From: Prorocentrum cordatum
Taxonomy: Eukaryota; Sar; Dinophyceae; Prorocentrales; Prorocentraceae
DNA: 35,000 nucleotides
Direction: 5' to 3'
Assembly: GCA_963575745.1 (NCBI GenBank)
Contig: CAUYUJ010014186.1
Coordinates: 1 to 35,000, forward strand
The stretch's first letter is position 1, and every line of letters begins with the position of its first letter. Below the pieces are notes generated by a model. That model was given only the letters and a program-made list of their open reading frames with translations, did no database searches and had not been told where the DNA came from. This document shows, piece by piece, positions 10,565 to 20,490 of the stretch. Both the position numbers and the translations under genes were made by a program.

Positions 10565-10619
10565 GCGGCGACTTGGGTGGTGGACGGAAGTGGGGGAGAA
10601 GGAAGAGGAGGAGGATAGG
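10565..10619. repeat. 55-bp direct repeat, right copy
   Basis: Partner of 9679-9733, same orientation, with few mismatches outside the final purine tract. Confidence 0.75.
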
Positions 10620-11570
10620 CCTCCTACCTTGACACGTCGATTAAGGAATTTGGCCGTTTTCGATTCGCGAGAGGGCGTCGCGGTCGTCATTTTTGCGGGT
10701 CCAGGTCCGTCGGTTTCGGTCCCGGGCCGTTTTCACCAAGGGGGGGTTTACGAAAGGGAGGTTTGTCCACCGCCGAAAGGAAGAGGAGGGGGAGGAGAAC
10801 AGGGAGGCGTTATTGGGGGTTTCCTTGTCATTACCTTTCGCCGCGAACCAAGATGTGGCGACGGTGCCGCCTCACCATGTCCTGGATGCGGCATACTGGA
10901 ATTGGATGCGGAACAAGATGTGCCCTCGGCGCGCTATCGGCATTCGGCAAAGGACTGGCATAGCTAATCGCCCGCCATAACCTATGTTTCGCATTGTTTA
11001 CTTTGGCAGTGGTGTCGTAAACCACTGCCACACCACTGCCCCACATAACATACAAAGCGGCGTAAAGGTAGCAGTATGTCCGGGTTCCTAGTGGCATGGA
11101 TGAGCAGGAGTAAGAGGAGGAGGAGGAGGATAATGAAGGGGGGATGGGGAGAGGATTGGGGCAGGGAGGCTTACGAAGCGCTTGATCCACAAGTCCCCCC
11201 CACTTCTCTTCCTCTTTCGAGTGAAGCTGGAGCGAGGCGCCTCCAGAGGAGTGCCGCCTACATTCGCGCACTGTCCCACGCCTTTTCCTTCTTCCCGTTC
11301 ATGACCCCTTCCACAGACGGGCACGCTTCAAGCCTCTACGGAACGGGAAAAGCAGGAGAAGGGGTGAGTGGGGAGGAGGGCTTTCGACATGAGGCAATGG
11401 TTGTGAGGCTGAAGCGGACAAGCAGTCGGAACAGCGGGGTGAGGTAGCACAGTTGGCTGAGGAGGGCGGGCAGCATCCAGCGGGGGACGACGTTGCGCGC
11501 TCGTCGTTAGGATGCAGCTCCTGGGAGCTTACATTCAGCACCAACGCTGGTACACTACATTGGTCGAAAA
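10620..11570. other. no gene recognised; small hairpin at 11005-11029
   Basis: Forward frames (10413-10967, 11076-11447) and reverse frames (10831-11271) are open but show no motif. A 9-bp-arm hairpin (GGCAGTGGT / ACCACTGCC) lies at 11005-11013 and 11021-11029, followed by another CACCACTGCC. A short AGG run is at 11107-11130. Confidence 0.35.
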
Positions 11571-11880
11571 CTGGCCTAATCCGGCGTAGTCCCGCTTGAT
11601 TTTGCTGAATCCCGCTTGATCGGGCTCACTCTTGGGTTGACGTCTGGGCCTGATCCAGCTTGATCCGGCTTATATGGGCCCGGAATCGGGCTCAGGTGTT
11701 TTCAAAAGAATCGGAGCAAATCATGAGAGCGTCGTGCGCCAGCGTGTGATGATCGACGAGAGAGCGCTGATTTGGTGTCGGTTGGCGTCGACCGGAGGAG
11801 CCGACTTGGCGTCGATTGGCGTCGGTCAGCGTCGAGTAGAGTCGGCCCGCGTTGATCCGCGAGAGGCAGCAGGATGGCAT
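11571..11880. repeat. degenerate short repeats
   Basis: Two word families: CCCGCTTGAT/CCAGCTTGAT/CCGGCTTAT (11590-11675), then GGCGTCG/GTCGG words (11775-11850). They are too diverged to define a unit. Confidence 0.5.
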
Positions 11881-11899
11881 GGGTCGGACGGGGCCACTC

Positions 11900-12052
11900 A
11901 TCCTTCTCCTCTTCCTCCTCCGCCTCCTCCTCCGCCTCCTCCTCCTCATCCTCCTCCTCTCTCCTCAATCTCCTTCTCCTCCTCCTCCTCCTCCTTCTCC
12001 CCATCCTCTTCCTCATCCTCCTCCTCCTCCGCCGCCGCCGCCCTCCTCCCTT
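11900..12052. repeat. (TCC)n microsatellite
   Basis: Long interrupted TCC tract with CGCC and TT interruptions. It generates poly-Ser, poly-Leu and poly-Arg open frames that are not genes. Confidence 0.95.
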
Positions 12053-13100
12053 CCTGAGATCCTGACGTGCACGCCGCGTGATTTCGCCTTAGTTCGGGCC
12101 CAGGGACCCTCGCAGATCGATCCGGCTCAGAATGGTTGCAGCAGACAGATCGGGTCTAGGGTTGTGTTCCCCACAGGTCCTACAGCCCCCCATACAGCAC
12201 CTTCACAAAAAAGATCCAGAATTAGGGAAAAATTAGGTTTCGGCCTGGAACTGAAAATTTGGTAAAAATTGCAGGGGCGGCCGCGGCTTGCCCGTAAGTT
12301 GCGCACTGTACTTACAGATGGGCGCGCAAAAATTGCAACCCTAGACAAGTTGGGTTTCGGATTTGCCAACTGCGCAAAACGTGCGATTCAATATGTAGTC
12401 GGCCTTAGCCGACTCAGGGCACGTTCTAGTTGGGCTAGTGTAGTTGGCACTGGATTTGCAGCGTCCTGGGGCATAGTTCGCGTTGCTGGGGCTTGCCTTA
12501 GTCGGCTTCTCCCATGTAGTACATTGGGCTGCTCGCATCGAAGCGAGACTTGTGTTTCGCAATGTAGCGACGGCCTGAACGAGGGCCAGATTTTTCCTGG
12601 GGCAGGGGGCGGGGCGGTTGTGTTTTAGCCAGTTTCTTTTGCACACTGTTTTGGCTTCCCTTGATTGACCTCGGCTGCCACGGCTCGCCCAGGGGGAAAA
12701 AAACATGGGGGGAGGGGTGGGGTCGCAAACAATCCTACCAAACAGCCTAGATCTCACGTGCCCGAACGCCGCATCACGGCGGAGGACCTTGCTTCGGGTG
12801 GTGACCTTTCCATGCCGCGGCTCGTTTGCCCGTCGACACGCGGCTCCAAACTCGTGGCCCCCGCGGTCCGTGGCCCAGTGGCCCCGTGGCTAAATGCAAA
12901 GGCGGGAAGGATATTGAACACGAGCGAGCGCGGAGCGCGTGCCAGGTGGGGGGGGATCGGGGAGCAGAGGGAGGGGGGGAGGGACAGCTGTGGGGGATGC
13001 CACATTGCTTTGTTTTGCAAGGACGTAAGGCATCATCTTCTGAAATCCGACATCGCTCCCCCCCGTCTACCTGTTTAGTTAATTTCCGTACTCGTGTCCT
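12053..13100. other. no gene recognised
   Basis: The 12200-12400 part is less GC-rich and contains AAAAATTGCA twice (12263, 12328) and related GGTTTCGG words. A small hairpin AGTCGGC/GCCGACT lies at about 12400-12417. Open frames on either strand (12269-12628 forward, 12341-12757 reverse) have no motif. Confidence 0.35.
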
Positions 13101-13107
13101 TGCCATT

Positions 13108-13126
13108 TCTCTCTCTCTCTCTCTCT
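13108..13126. repeat. (TC)n microsatellite
   Basis: About nine TC dinucleotides in a T/C-rich stretch that continues to about 13200. Confidence 0.9.
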
Positions 13127-13538
13127 TTCTCGCCTCTTTTTCACGTTGCGTGAATATCCTCCTCCTTCGCCTTCCCCCCTTTCTTTCATTATCTCCCACC
13201 TCCTGCTGTAATAGCATTGCTGGTCCTCGGTGTCTTTTCCGCGCCCTCCTCCAGACCTGTTGGCGTGTTCCATTCGTTGTCCCATGTTACAGATTCGTTT
13301 TATGTAGCTTCCCGCAGATCGGTTGCTCGTGGCTCGTGGCAAGAGGCGCGTGAGCAGGCATGTCCAACTTCCCATCGCCCAGCGTCGCCGCGCCTCGTGC
13401 TCTGGCCCAACACCATCATGTGACGGCCCCGCCATGGCGCGCCCACCATGGCGGCCGAGCTCGGCGGAGACGCGTCTCCCGCCGAGCTGCCCTTGGACCC
13501 GAGCGTACGAATAACAATGGTTTAACCACGTGTTTCAT

Positions 13539-13590
13539 CATATGTCTGATGTTGAATTCGGCTCAGGCCGAATTCCACATCGGACATGTG
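13539..13590. repeat. 24-bp-arm inverted repeat (hairpin)
   Basis: Left arm 13539-13562 and right arm 13567-13590 are reverse complements at 21 of 24 positions around a TCAG loop; the inner nine bases (GAATTCGGC / GCCGAATTC) are perfect. Both strands therefore read the same MSDVEFG peptide, which is an effect of symmetry and not a coding signal. Confidence 0.9.
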
Positions 13591-13799
13591 ATTGGGTTTA
13601 CGTTTTGCCATATGGTTGCCCCCCACGCCAGGACGGGGACCTGGATGAGGCGTGCGGGGCAGACCCTGGCGGCGGCGCCGAGCAGCGCCTGGAGACGGGG
13701 CGACCTGGAGGATGGCGCCTCGGGATGGCGCTGCCCCTCGCGACTGCCACCCAAGTGGCCTGTCGCAGCGTCCCTGCCCCGTCGCCTCCCACATTGACG

Positions 13800-14396
13800 T
13801 TCGCGCCAGTGCCACTGGTGGCTGACCAGATAAATGCCGCCCACTGTTGTTATCGGCGCGGTGATGTTGTTGACTCAGATGTTCTACGTATTGGTCGTGA
13901 GTATGCGTTCGGCAGTGGCCGTCCTGTTGTCATGTCCCAATCATCGATGGCTGACATGTTTGGTGTGAGCGATCAGAAGGTGTCATCGACGTTGAAGCGT
14001 TTGGCTTGCGTCCCTGAGATCGCTGAGCGCAAGAGGCTGGCAATGACAGAATCAGGACTGGCGGTGTCCCTCCCCAGGTCCAAGCTATTGCATTATGTTG
14101 AATTCAACGCTTTCGACGAAGCCTCAATGAACGTATCGGTGCCTGCTGAGCCACACGTGTCGCCTCAGGCCGCTGTGCCCGCCCCTGCAGGGGCTGACGC
14201 ACACTTCCCCCCAGTGCCGATCCCAATTCTGCCGATAGCTGTTCGGGGTTTGGCTGGACGGGTTGGCGAGGGCTCCTTGAAGCAGAAGCGATCGCCACAA
14301 AAGCTTGTGCAGATGCATCAGGGGGCAGCTGTCGTGGTGGAAGTTGCAGGTCGGCCCCTGATTGTGTTCATGAACAGCCCAAAGTTCACCAAGGGT
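13800..14396 (+). pseudogene. large unassigned dinoflagellate-type gene, segment 1
   Basis: The open frame runs from 13530, but coding-like sequence begins about 13800, after the inverted repeat. It contains a segment with VLRIGREYAFGSGRPVVMSQ, then a helix-rich part (about 13950-14130) and a Pro/Ala linker, then a second folded-looking part ending VAGRPLIVFMNSPKFTK at 14393. After that the frame runs into a GGTTCGG repeat and stops being protein-like. The matching downstream half of the gene seems to begin at 29649 on the same strand. I do not recognise the family; the gene is likely multi-copy and element-associated. Confidence concerns the coding nature, not the function. Confidence 0.5.
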
Positions 14397-14531
14397 CCGG
14401 TTCGGGCCGGTTCGGGCCGGTTCGGCGGCGGCCCGGTTCGGTTGCAGTGGTTCGATTTCGGTGGCGGTCCGGTTTGAGCCGGTTCGGTTTTGCCTTGGGG
14501 CGGGTTCGGTTTCGGGCGGTCTGGTTCGGGC
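14394..14531. repeat. degenerate GGTTCGG repeat at the 5' edge of a putative long intron
   Basis: GGTTCGG, GGTCCGG and GGTTTGAGCC words begin immediately after the last convincing codon of the upstream segment. The same word family recurs at 29475-29650, just before the downstream segment resumes. Confidence 0.7.
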
Positions 14532-14533
14532 GA

Positions 14534-14596
14534 GGAGGGGGGGGAGGAGGAATAGGCCGAGGAGGAGGAGGAGGAGGAGGAGGAGGAGGAGGAGGT
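14534..14596. repeat. (GGA)n microsatellite
   Basis: GGA tract, most regular at 14558-14593. Confidence 0.9.
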
Positions 14597-14754
14597 GGAG
14601 GCCTGTCGAGGCCCATCCGTTGGGGGCCCCCCCAGCGGGCGCGGGCACGCTGCGCACGCCGCCAGCGGCCTGGGACCGGGGGGGCCTTCCGCGGCGAGGG
14701 ATGAGGGAGGGGGGGGGGAAGGGGCAATGCAGGGGGGAGGCAGGCAGGGAGGGC

Positions 14755-14878
14755 CCTCCTCCTCCTCCTCCTCCTCCTCCTCCTACCCTCCTCCTCCTCC
14801 TGCGCCTCCTGCTCCCCTGCAGGTGCTGCTGCTGCTGCTGTTGCTGCTCCTCCTCCTCCTCCTCCTCCTCCTCCTGCA
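14755..14878. repeat. (TCC)n and (CTG)n microsatellite
   Basis: TCC blocks at about 14757-14805 and 14847-14875, with a CTGCTG block at 14823-14846. They are complementary to the GGA block about 160 bp upstream, so the two could pair. Confidence 0.9.
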
Positions 14879-14883
14879 GGTCC

Positions 14884-15564
14884 GGGGCCAGGGGGGTCCG
14901 GACCGGGGGGGGTCCGGGACCGTGGGGGCCCGGGACCGGGGGTCCGGGACCGGGACGGGGGGTCCGGGACCGGGGGGGTCCGGGAGTCCGGGACCGGGGA
15001 TGGGCGCGGGACCGGGGATGGGTCCGGGACCGCGGGAAGTCGGGACCGGGGATGGGTCCGGGACCGGAGGGGGTCCGGGACCGGGAAGGGTCGGGGACGA
15101 GGTCTTGGGACTGGGGGGGTCCGGACCGGGGGGGTCCACCGGGAAAGGGGTCGGGACCTGGGAGAGGGTCCGGACCGGGGAGGTCCGGGGCCGGGGGAGG
15201 CCCGGACTGGGGGGGTCCGGGACCGGGGGGGGTCCGGGACCAGGGATGGGTGCAGGACCGGGGGTTGTCCGGGGCCAGGGGGGTCCGGGACTGGGGGGGG
15301 CTGAGATTGGATGGGGTCCGGGACCAGGGGGTCCGGACCGGGGGGGGTCCGGGGCCGGGTGGGTCCGGAACCGGGGGGGTCTGGGACCGGGAGGGGTCCG
15401 GGACCGGGGGGGTCCGGGACCTGGGGGGGGGTCCGCGACCGACCGGGGAGGGGTTTAGACCAGGAGGGTCCAGGACGGGGAGGGGGTCCAGGACCGGGGG
15501 GGGTCCGGGAATGGGGGGGTCCGGGACCGGGGGGTCCGGGACCAGGGGGCTCCGGGACCGGGGA
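14884..15564. repeat. GGTCCGGGACCGGGG satellite, left part
   Basis: Tandem, imperfect 14-18-bp units built on GGTCCGGGACC, with variable G runs. The same satellite, in the same orientation, resumes at 25897 beyond the transposon, so the array was probably continuous before insertion. Open frames through it (such as 14461-15630) encode Gly/Pro/Arg repeats only. Confidence 0.95.
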
Positions 15565-15566
15565 TG

Positions 15567-15594
15567 CTGGCGTAGCGACTTTGGGTTAGAAAAC
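15567..15594 (+). repeat. left terminal inverted repeat
   Basis: CTGGCGTAGCGACTT followed by TGGGTTAGAAAAC. It mirrors 25867-25894 with four mismatches, all in the inner 13 bases. Confidence 0.9.
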
Positions 15595-15870
15595 TTGAAG
15601 CTGGCCAGCTTTGGTTACAGCATGGTGTAAGTTGATACATAGCTAAGGTCATCTGAAGAACTAACATGCAACTACCCAACTTGATGTTAGCATCGATGGT
15701 TGCATTGTTTACCACTTGTAATTGCAGCTGCCCAAGTTACCCAGGGATGTGACTATCGTAACTGCGAGTTGTAAGTTGCAGGCCAAAGAACTTATCAAAG
15801 TTGCAAATAACTTGTAAACTACTTGCAACTGTCTGAAATAAGTTAAATTTGGGCTCCTTTGCAACCCTCG
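15595..15870. repeat. left subterminal region with AACTTG/TTGCAACT words
   Basis: Clearly richer in A and T than the flanks. It contains many copies of ACTTG, AAGTTG, TTGCAACT and AACTTGTAA in both orientations (about 15592, 15682, 15717, 15768, 15800-15835). Dense short subterminal repeats bind the transposase or accessory protein in known CACTA elements. Confidence 0.6.
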
Positions 15871-16002
15871 AATTGTACATATCGCACATTATCATTCCCC
15901 TCTCCCCCCTCCTCCCCCGCGTACCCCCATCCCCCCGACGCCGCGTGGCTGCTGAGGCTTCGGATCGCAGACCGAAGAAAGAGGCGGATTGCGAGGAGGA
16001 TG

Positions 16003-16105
16003 AGCGATTCAATCGCTGCAGGATCGCAGACCGAAGAAAGATGCGGAGTGGAGGAGGATGAGCGATTCAATCGCTAATGTTTTTTTGATGAGCGATTCAA
16101 TCGCT
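16003..16105. repeat. palindrome cluster 1, downstream of the transposase gene
   Basis: AGCGATTCAATCGCT at 16003, 16061 and 16091. The first two lie in a roughly 59-bp direct duplication (15962-16020 and 16021-16079, starting GGATCGCAGACCGAAGAAAG). A T7 run at 16080-16086 is A7 on the gene's strand. The nearest copy is 25 bp beyond the stop codon. Confidence 0.9.
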
Positions 16106-16129
16106 GTCCTGGCAGATGTTGTTTTCCGC

Positions 16130-18326
16130 TCAGTGCAAAGCAAGAATGTCGCCAGAGGCGAGCTCCGACCAAGCGTGGCACATCTCAACCGATTCGCCGC
16201 TCCACCACGCAAGAAGCAATTCGCCGTCCTTCCGCAGGACTGACGCGTTCGGCGTCCGCTTCTCGATCACGACGCACTCGTGCCCAAGAATGAATAGATC
16301 GTCCCCCCGTTGGCCCAGAGCTGCGACGCATAGAAAATTGTTCTGCATGCGCACCACGTCGCCTGCCCAAACAAGCAAGCCTTTGAAAGCAGCGCTGGAT
16401 GAAAGGACGACGTCGCCGCCGACTGCTTCAGCCAGCAGGGGCGACAACTCCGCATCGCCCCCCCTGAGCCCTGGGCGCTCGTCGAAACTTTCGAGCTCCT
16501 GCAGGCGCGCCAACAGCACGCGAGAAATTGCAGCTTTCTCGAAGCCTTTCAGTATATCTTGGTTGTCCAGAATCATTTCCGGCAGAAGGTGCGACCTCTC
16601 AACAACGAAGCAATCCAACGCAACGTCGAATTTCTCCACTTGCTCGGGAATGTGCGTCGCCAAATGAAACTTTGGTTTCCAATTGTCGGCCCCGTATGCT
16701 TTTTCATGTGCGCCCGCGTGGCGATCAACTGCAGCTCCGAGGGCCGAGGCATCGATGTCGCCCGCCTTCGCCCGTTGAATTTTGTCAATTACAGCGAAAC
16801 AATGGCAGAGGGAGGCAACTTCGTCGCGCAGCTCATCGAAATTCGGCAAGATAACAATGCAAGCAAAATGCCGCACCAGCGGGTAAATGCACAACAACTC
16901 TGAGGCGCTGCTTCGCCAATGCTCCTTGGATGCGTTCTCCCTGGCCTTGCAGAAAACAACGTGGGCCTCCCGACACTTGCGTCGGTGTTGCTGGGGGAAA
17001 GACCAGTCTGCCTGGCAGTGCCGTTCCAACTTCGGATAGATGTCCCTCAGAGCAGGAATGGCTTGGCATGCCGACATGAAGCAAAACATTTCCTGGGGCG
17101 CAACACCATTGCACAAATATACATGCATCCAATCAAAATGGAGCGACGAAACAGGGCCGACCTGCCCTCGGAGGTCTGCGTCCGCCAACAACCCATCAGG
17201 ATTAAAATTGATGCCGTGTGCTTTCTCGTGGCGCACAAATGCGGCTTTCGATATTGTCCCTTGTAAGTGCGTCAACTCGTCGTGGGCTCCCCATACGGCC
17301 TCGTCAGAATTACAAATGAATGCGCTGCGGTCCCTGCATGTGATTTCCACCAACCGATTGGGCGCGGCGCCAGCGCCAGCAATGCCTGAGCCTTTCTTGA
17401 GCACGTTGGCGCACTTCAGACACGGTCGGATCCCTGCAGATCCTTTCACGCCGAGGCCCCTGGACAAAGCGACCTCGTCTCCCAAGTGCACGGCAAATTT
17501 CGCGAAGAACATTGTCGGCCCGCCCTGTAGCGGCAAGGCCACGCCATCCACGAGATTGCCGTCCTCAAGAAGCAAGCGACGCAGCAACGACTTGATCGTG
17601 CCCGAGAGGCCACCGCGAATTTTCTCCACTTGTGCCGACCTGATCACGCCCAGGGGGAACCAACAGCAATCGTGCCGAAGGGCATGCTTGAATTCTAGAA
17701 ACGAAATGTAAAATGCAACGAACTTCCTGCGGTTATGCGGTCGCAGCACAGCTCCAGGCGTGACCTCGTCGTGCGCAAGGATCACGTTCCACGGCCTTGC
17801 TGGGGTGATAGGCGCGGCCGCGAACATGCGCTTCAGCGCTGGGGACACCTCGACTAACCGTTGAACCAAGCGGGCAGGCCTCAGCGGGATGCGCCAAGCA
17901 GGCGCGCCGCGAACCCCCTGCACCACCCCCTCCCGCCCTGGGGGGGGGGGAAGGGGGAAGGGGGGAATGGGTGGAGGGGGGGAAGGGGCAGGGGGAGAGG
18001 AGAAAACTGGCACCAGAAAAAAATCCAGATGCCGTTGTTGATTTTTTGCGGCCCAAGAAAGACGCGCTGCTTGGCGCGCCCCGCGACGTCCTTGCAATGT
18101 GCCACTCAAAGGACCCGCCGTCGCACAGCGGCAATTCCAGAGAACGCGACATCTCTCTATCGTACTCCATCTTCGCGGCGGCCTTGGCCTCATGCGCAGA
18201 GACCTCCTCTTCGATGGGCGCTTGCCTCAGTCGGCGGAGGACCTCGCACAAACCAGCGCACGTCGCGCCTGGAATGGTCACCAGCCTCCCAAGGCGGCGG
18301 CGCTTCTCGAGAACTTGCTTACCCAT
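16130..18326 (-). CDS. transposase candidate (gene a), two exons
   Basis: Proposed structure: exon 1 18326-18014, a 76-nt intron 17938-18013, exon 2 17937-16130; it joins in phase to 706 residues. The start (MGKQVLEK) is chosen because it follows the leader motif and opens a charged, ordinary N-terminus. The protein has an acidic RNase H-like layout. A hydrophobic strand with AHDE lies near residue 161, FYISFLEF at about 180, LGDE at about 258, and a C-x2-C (PCLKCANV) at about 278. HFDWMHVYL is near 373, and WKPKFHLATHIPEQ near 525 leads into VVERSH near 551. D161, D373 and E551 are candidate DDE residues. The layout resembles Tnp2-like/CACTA transposases and proteins abundant in dinoflagellate genomes, but I cannot align it. 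It is the last gene before the left end. No frameshift is seen. Confidence 0.65.
17938..18013 (-). other. putative 76-nt intron in gene a
   Basis: On the gene's strand it begins GTGCCAG and ends CCCCAG, with a long C-rich pyrimidine tract before the acceptor. Removing it joins exon 1 (phase 1) to exon 2 in frame and replaces a Pro/Ser low-complexity insert. Without splicing, the N-terminal and main frames do not connect. Confidence 0.6.
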
Positions 18327-18363
18327 GATGGCCACGCGGGCGCTGGGGCGCGGGACTCGGGCA

Positions 18364-18376
18364 CTCCTGAGCCCAA
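18364..18376 (-). promoter_or_regulatory. weak spliced-leader-like leader motif of gene a
   Basis: TTGGGCTCAGGAG on the gene's strand, about 40 bp before the start codon. It resembles the TTGGCTCAAG end of the dinoflagellate spliced leader, but with an extra G and a changed end; alone it would not be convincing. Confidence 0.3.
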
Positions 18377-18419
18377 GCGCTGAATGTAAAGCAGGTGAAG
18401 GGTGCAAGCCGTCGCGCCG

Positions 18420-18640
18420 AGCGATTCAATCGCTTCCGAGAGAGGGCGCCGCTTCATAGCGAGTGAATCGCTAACGAAATGAGCGATTGAATCGCTAACG
18501 AAATCAGCGAGTGAATCGCTAACGAAATGAGCGATTGAATCGCTAACGAAATGAGCGATTGAATCGCTAACGAAATCAGCGAGTGAATCGCTAACGAAAT
18601 GAGCGATTGAATCGCTAACGAAATGAGCGAGTGAATCGCT
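18420..18640. repeat. palindrome cluster 2, between genes a and b
   Basis: One AGCGATTCAATCGCT at 18420, then eight tandem 24-bp units (18458, 18482, 18506, 18530, 18554, 18578, 18602, 18626), each a palindrome plus AACGAAATG/C. The units use two core variants, GAGTGAATC and GATTGAATC, in mixed order. The first copy is 94 bp upstream of gene a's ATG; the last is about 118 bp past gene b's stop. A T7 run (18655-18661) lies between the array and gene b. Confidence 0.95.
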
Positions 18641-18757
18641 AACGGAATGAATGATTTTTTTCTCCGACGCCGCATCTCAGCCCGAGAGATGTCAAGAGGC
18701 GGTCACTCGCGCAGCATGCTCGTTGCTGCACTTCCCCTCTCCTCCCGCAGGGGAGCC

Positions 18758-20380
18758 TCAGTCGTCGAAAGTGCTGAGCGCTGTCTCCGCCTGCGCGCAC
18801 TTCTTCTCAGCCGCGTCTGCCTTCTCCTTCACCGTCGCAAGCTGAATGGACAGCACGGCGTTCTTGGACAGGGTATCCTGGGCCGCGGCCGCGAGAGCGT
18901 CGAGGTCCTTGATGTGCCACGCCAGGGCCTTGCTGTGGTCCTTGTGCAGCTTGCTTGCCTTGGGGTTGTTCAACAACCCTTTTGCCTTGAAAGCGAGCGG
19001 GCTCACCTTGGCCAGGATCTTGACGGCGTCGCTCATCATCTTCTTGGTGGCTGAGGTTGGCGCGAGTTGCTCCTTTCCCTTGCCTTTGCCTTTGTTCTTG
19101 CCTTGGTGCTGCTGCGGGCTGGCGGTGCGCTCCTTTGCGGCGGTCAGGGACTGGCGGACCTCTTCCTCGACGCTTTTGTCGTCCTTGTAATCAATGTTCA
19201 CGCAGTAGAGCGTGCCGAGGACATCATCTTGTTTCTTGTCTTTGCACAGCCTCTTAATCCTCTTTGCGGAGTAGCCCTTCTTCTTGTAGACGCTGAGTGG
19301 GAGGTATTTCCCCTGCCTGCCTGAGGCGCGGCTCTCGCGGCATACCCTCGTGAACGTTTCCACCGCAATCTTCTCGACCACTGCCTTCCCGTTCGCCTCC
19401 TTGACGTCGTTCCAAAAAGTATCTTTCTCTTCCTGTGAAAGCGACTTGAAGGATTGCGGCGGCCATCCTCCGAAAATCCTGTGGAGCTGAGTGTGCCGCG
19501 AACTGCACGTTGAGCACTGCCAAACATTCCTTTTCTTGCCTACAATCCTTGCTACGAGCGGCTCTACGGGCTTCTTGCACTTGGTGCAAACGGGGTTGCG
19601 ATCGAAGCGCGGCACCGCGTCGATAGCCGTCTGATCAGGGGCAGCGGCGCACGGTGGCTGGACCTCGGCGGGTTCTGTCGGGACCTCCGAGCTCCTCGGC
19701 GCGGCCGGTTTCTTGCGTTTCTTTTTGGCGGTCTTGGAGCGCTTCCCCTTGTTCTTCCCCTTCTTCTTTTTCTTGGCCTTCTCGCCGTCCTCGCCGCTGA
19801 CGCCGTAGTCGGCGCCCTCGGCGCCGTCGTCTCCGCCAGTCCCGGCCTCGTCTGCGTCGGCGCCGTCGCCGTCGGCGTCGGCTGGCCAGCCTTCGGCGCC
19901 TTCGGAGGCCCTCCTCTTCTTGCCCCCCTTCTTCTCCTCAACTGCGGGCGCAGCCGCGCCGCCGCGGTCGCCTCCTTCGTCAAGGTGTTCGGGTTCGGGC
20001 CCCCACTCCCAGGACCAGTCGTCCTCCTCGGGCGCAAGGCCTGCCACTGCCTTGGCTGCCCTGACCCTGGCCTTCTTGGGAGGGCGCTTGGCCTTGCCTG
20101 CGCGGCTGGCGCCGTGAGCGGCCACTTCGGCGGCATCCTCTGGGGCCATCCCTAGCTCTTCGGCAAGTGTCACTGGCTCTCCCTCGGGGGTTTCCTCTGG
20201 CTCCTCGGGGGGTTCCTGTTTGACGTCGTCTAGCTGCCCCGCGCGGGCCGCCGAAGCCACGACGGAGAACTCGAACAGCGAGCGCTGCTTCTTGACCTCC
20301 ACGCGCTTGGGCGGGGCGGAGACGCGCGGCGGGGCGGCAGCCGACATCTGCTGCAGCAGGCACGCCGCAGGCTCGTCCAT
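18758..20380 (-). CDS. accessory protein b with a four-cysteine motif and coiled-coil-like end
   Basis: 540 residues from the ATG at 20380; starts at 20455 and 20347 are also in frame. Order: acidic/Pro-rich N-terminus, Asp/Gly/Ala-rich linker, a Lys-rich basic patch (KKKKKGKNKGKRSK, about residues 203-217), then C-x2-C at 265/268 and C-x2-C at 289/292, a likely zinc-binding unit. The zinc unit is followed by HRIFGGWPPQSF and FWNDVKEA segments. Further on is YLPLSVYKKKGY, another basic Gly/Lys linker, and a C-terminal Ala/Lys/Glu helix of coiled-coil type ending ALSTFDD. A C4 unit followed by a W-P-P and F-W core seems to recur in uncharacterised dinoflagellate proteins. A DNA- or RNA-binding partner of the transposase is plausible but unshown. 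Confidence 0.65.
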   Translation of the reverse strand: MDEPAACLLQQMSAAAPPRVSAPPKRVEVKKQRSLFEFSVVASAARAGQLDDVKQEPPEEPEETPEGEPVTLAEELGMAPEDAAEVAAHGASRAGKAKRPPKKARVRAAKAVAGLAPEEDDWSWEWGPEPEHLDEGGDRGGAAAPAVEEKKGGKKRRASEGAEGWPADADGDGADADEAGTGGDDGAEGADYGVSGEDGEKAKKKKKGKNKGKRSKTAKKKRKKPAAPRSSEVPTEPAEVQPPCAAAPDQTAIDAVPRFDRNPVCTKCKKPVEPLVARIVGKKRNVWQCSTCSSRHTQLHRIFGGWPPQSFKSLSQEEKDTFWNDVKEANGKAVVEKIAVETFTRVCRESRASGRQGKYLPLSVYKKKGYSAKRIKRLCKDKKQDDVLGTLYCVNIDYKDDKSVEEEVRQSLTAAKERTASPQQHQGKNKGKGKGKEQLAPTSATKKMMSDAVKILAKVSPLAFKAKGLLNNPKASKLHKDHSKALAWHIKDLDALAAAAQDTLSKNAVLSIQLATVKEKADAAEKKCAQAETALSTFDD

Positions 20381-20429
20381 ACCTCGGTTGCGCGAGCGCT
20401 CCCGAGCGACCCGAGAGCAGGAAGCGCTG

Positions 20430-20448
20430 CTTTGAGCCCAGAGTGGCT
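20430..20448 (-). promoter_or_regulatory. spliced-leader-like relic upstream of gene b
   Basis: AGCCACTCTGGGCTCAAAG on the gene's strand, about 50 bp before the start. It shares AGCCA and GGCTCAA with the end of the DinoSL at nearly the right spacing, with a few changes and two extra bases. Confidence 0.4.
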
Positions 20449-20490
20449 GCAGCAAGGCGCAGTGGGGTCGTGAGCTCGGGAGCGCGTCTG

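Noticed and set aside
14461-15630. 389-residue + strand open frame
   Set aside because: It translates a GGA tract, TCC tract and the GGTCCGGGACC satellite; Gly/Pro/Arg repeats only.
18420-18640. CRISPR-like array of 24-bp units
   Set aside because: Units are contiguous palindromes with the same 9-bp linker, no unique spacers, in a eukaryotic transposon.
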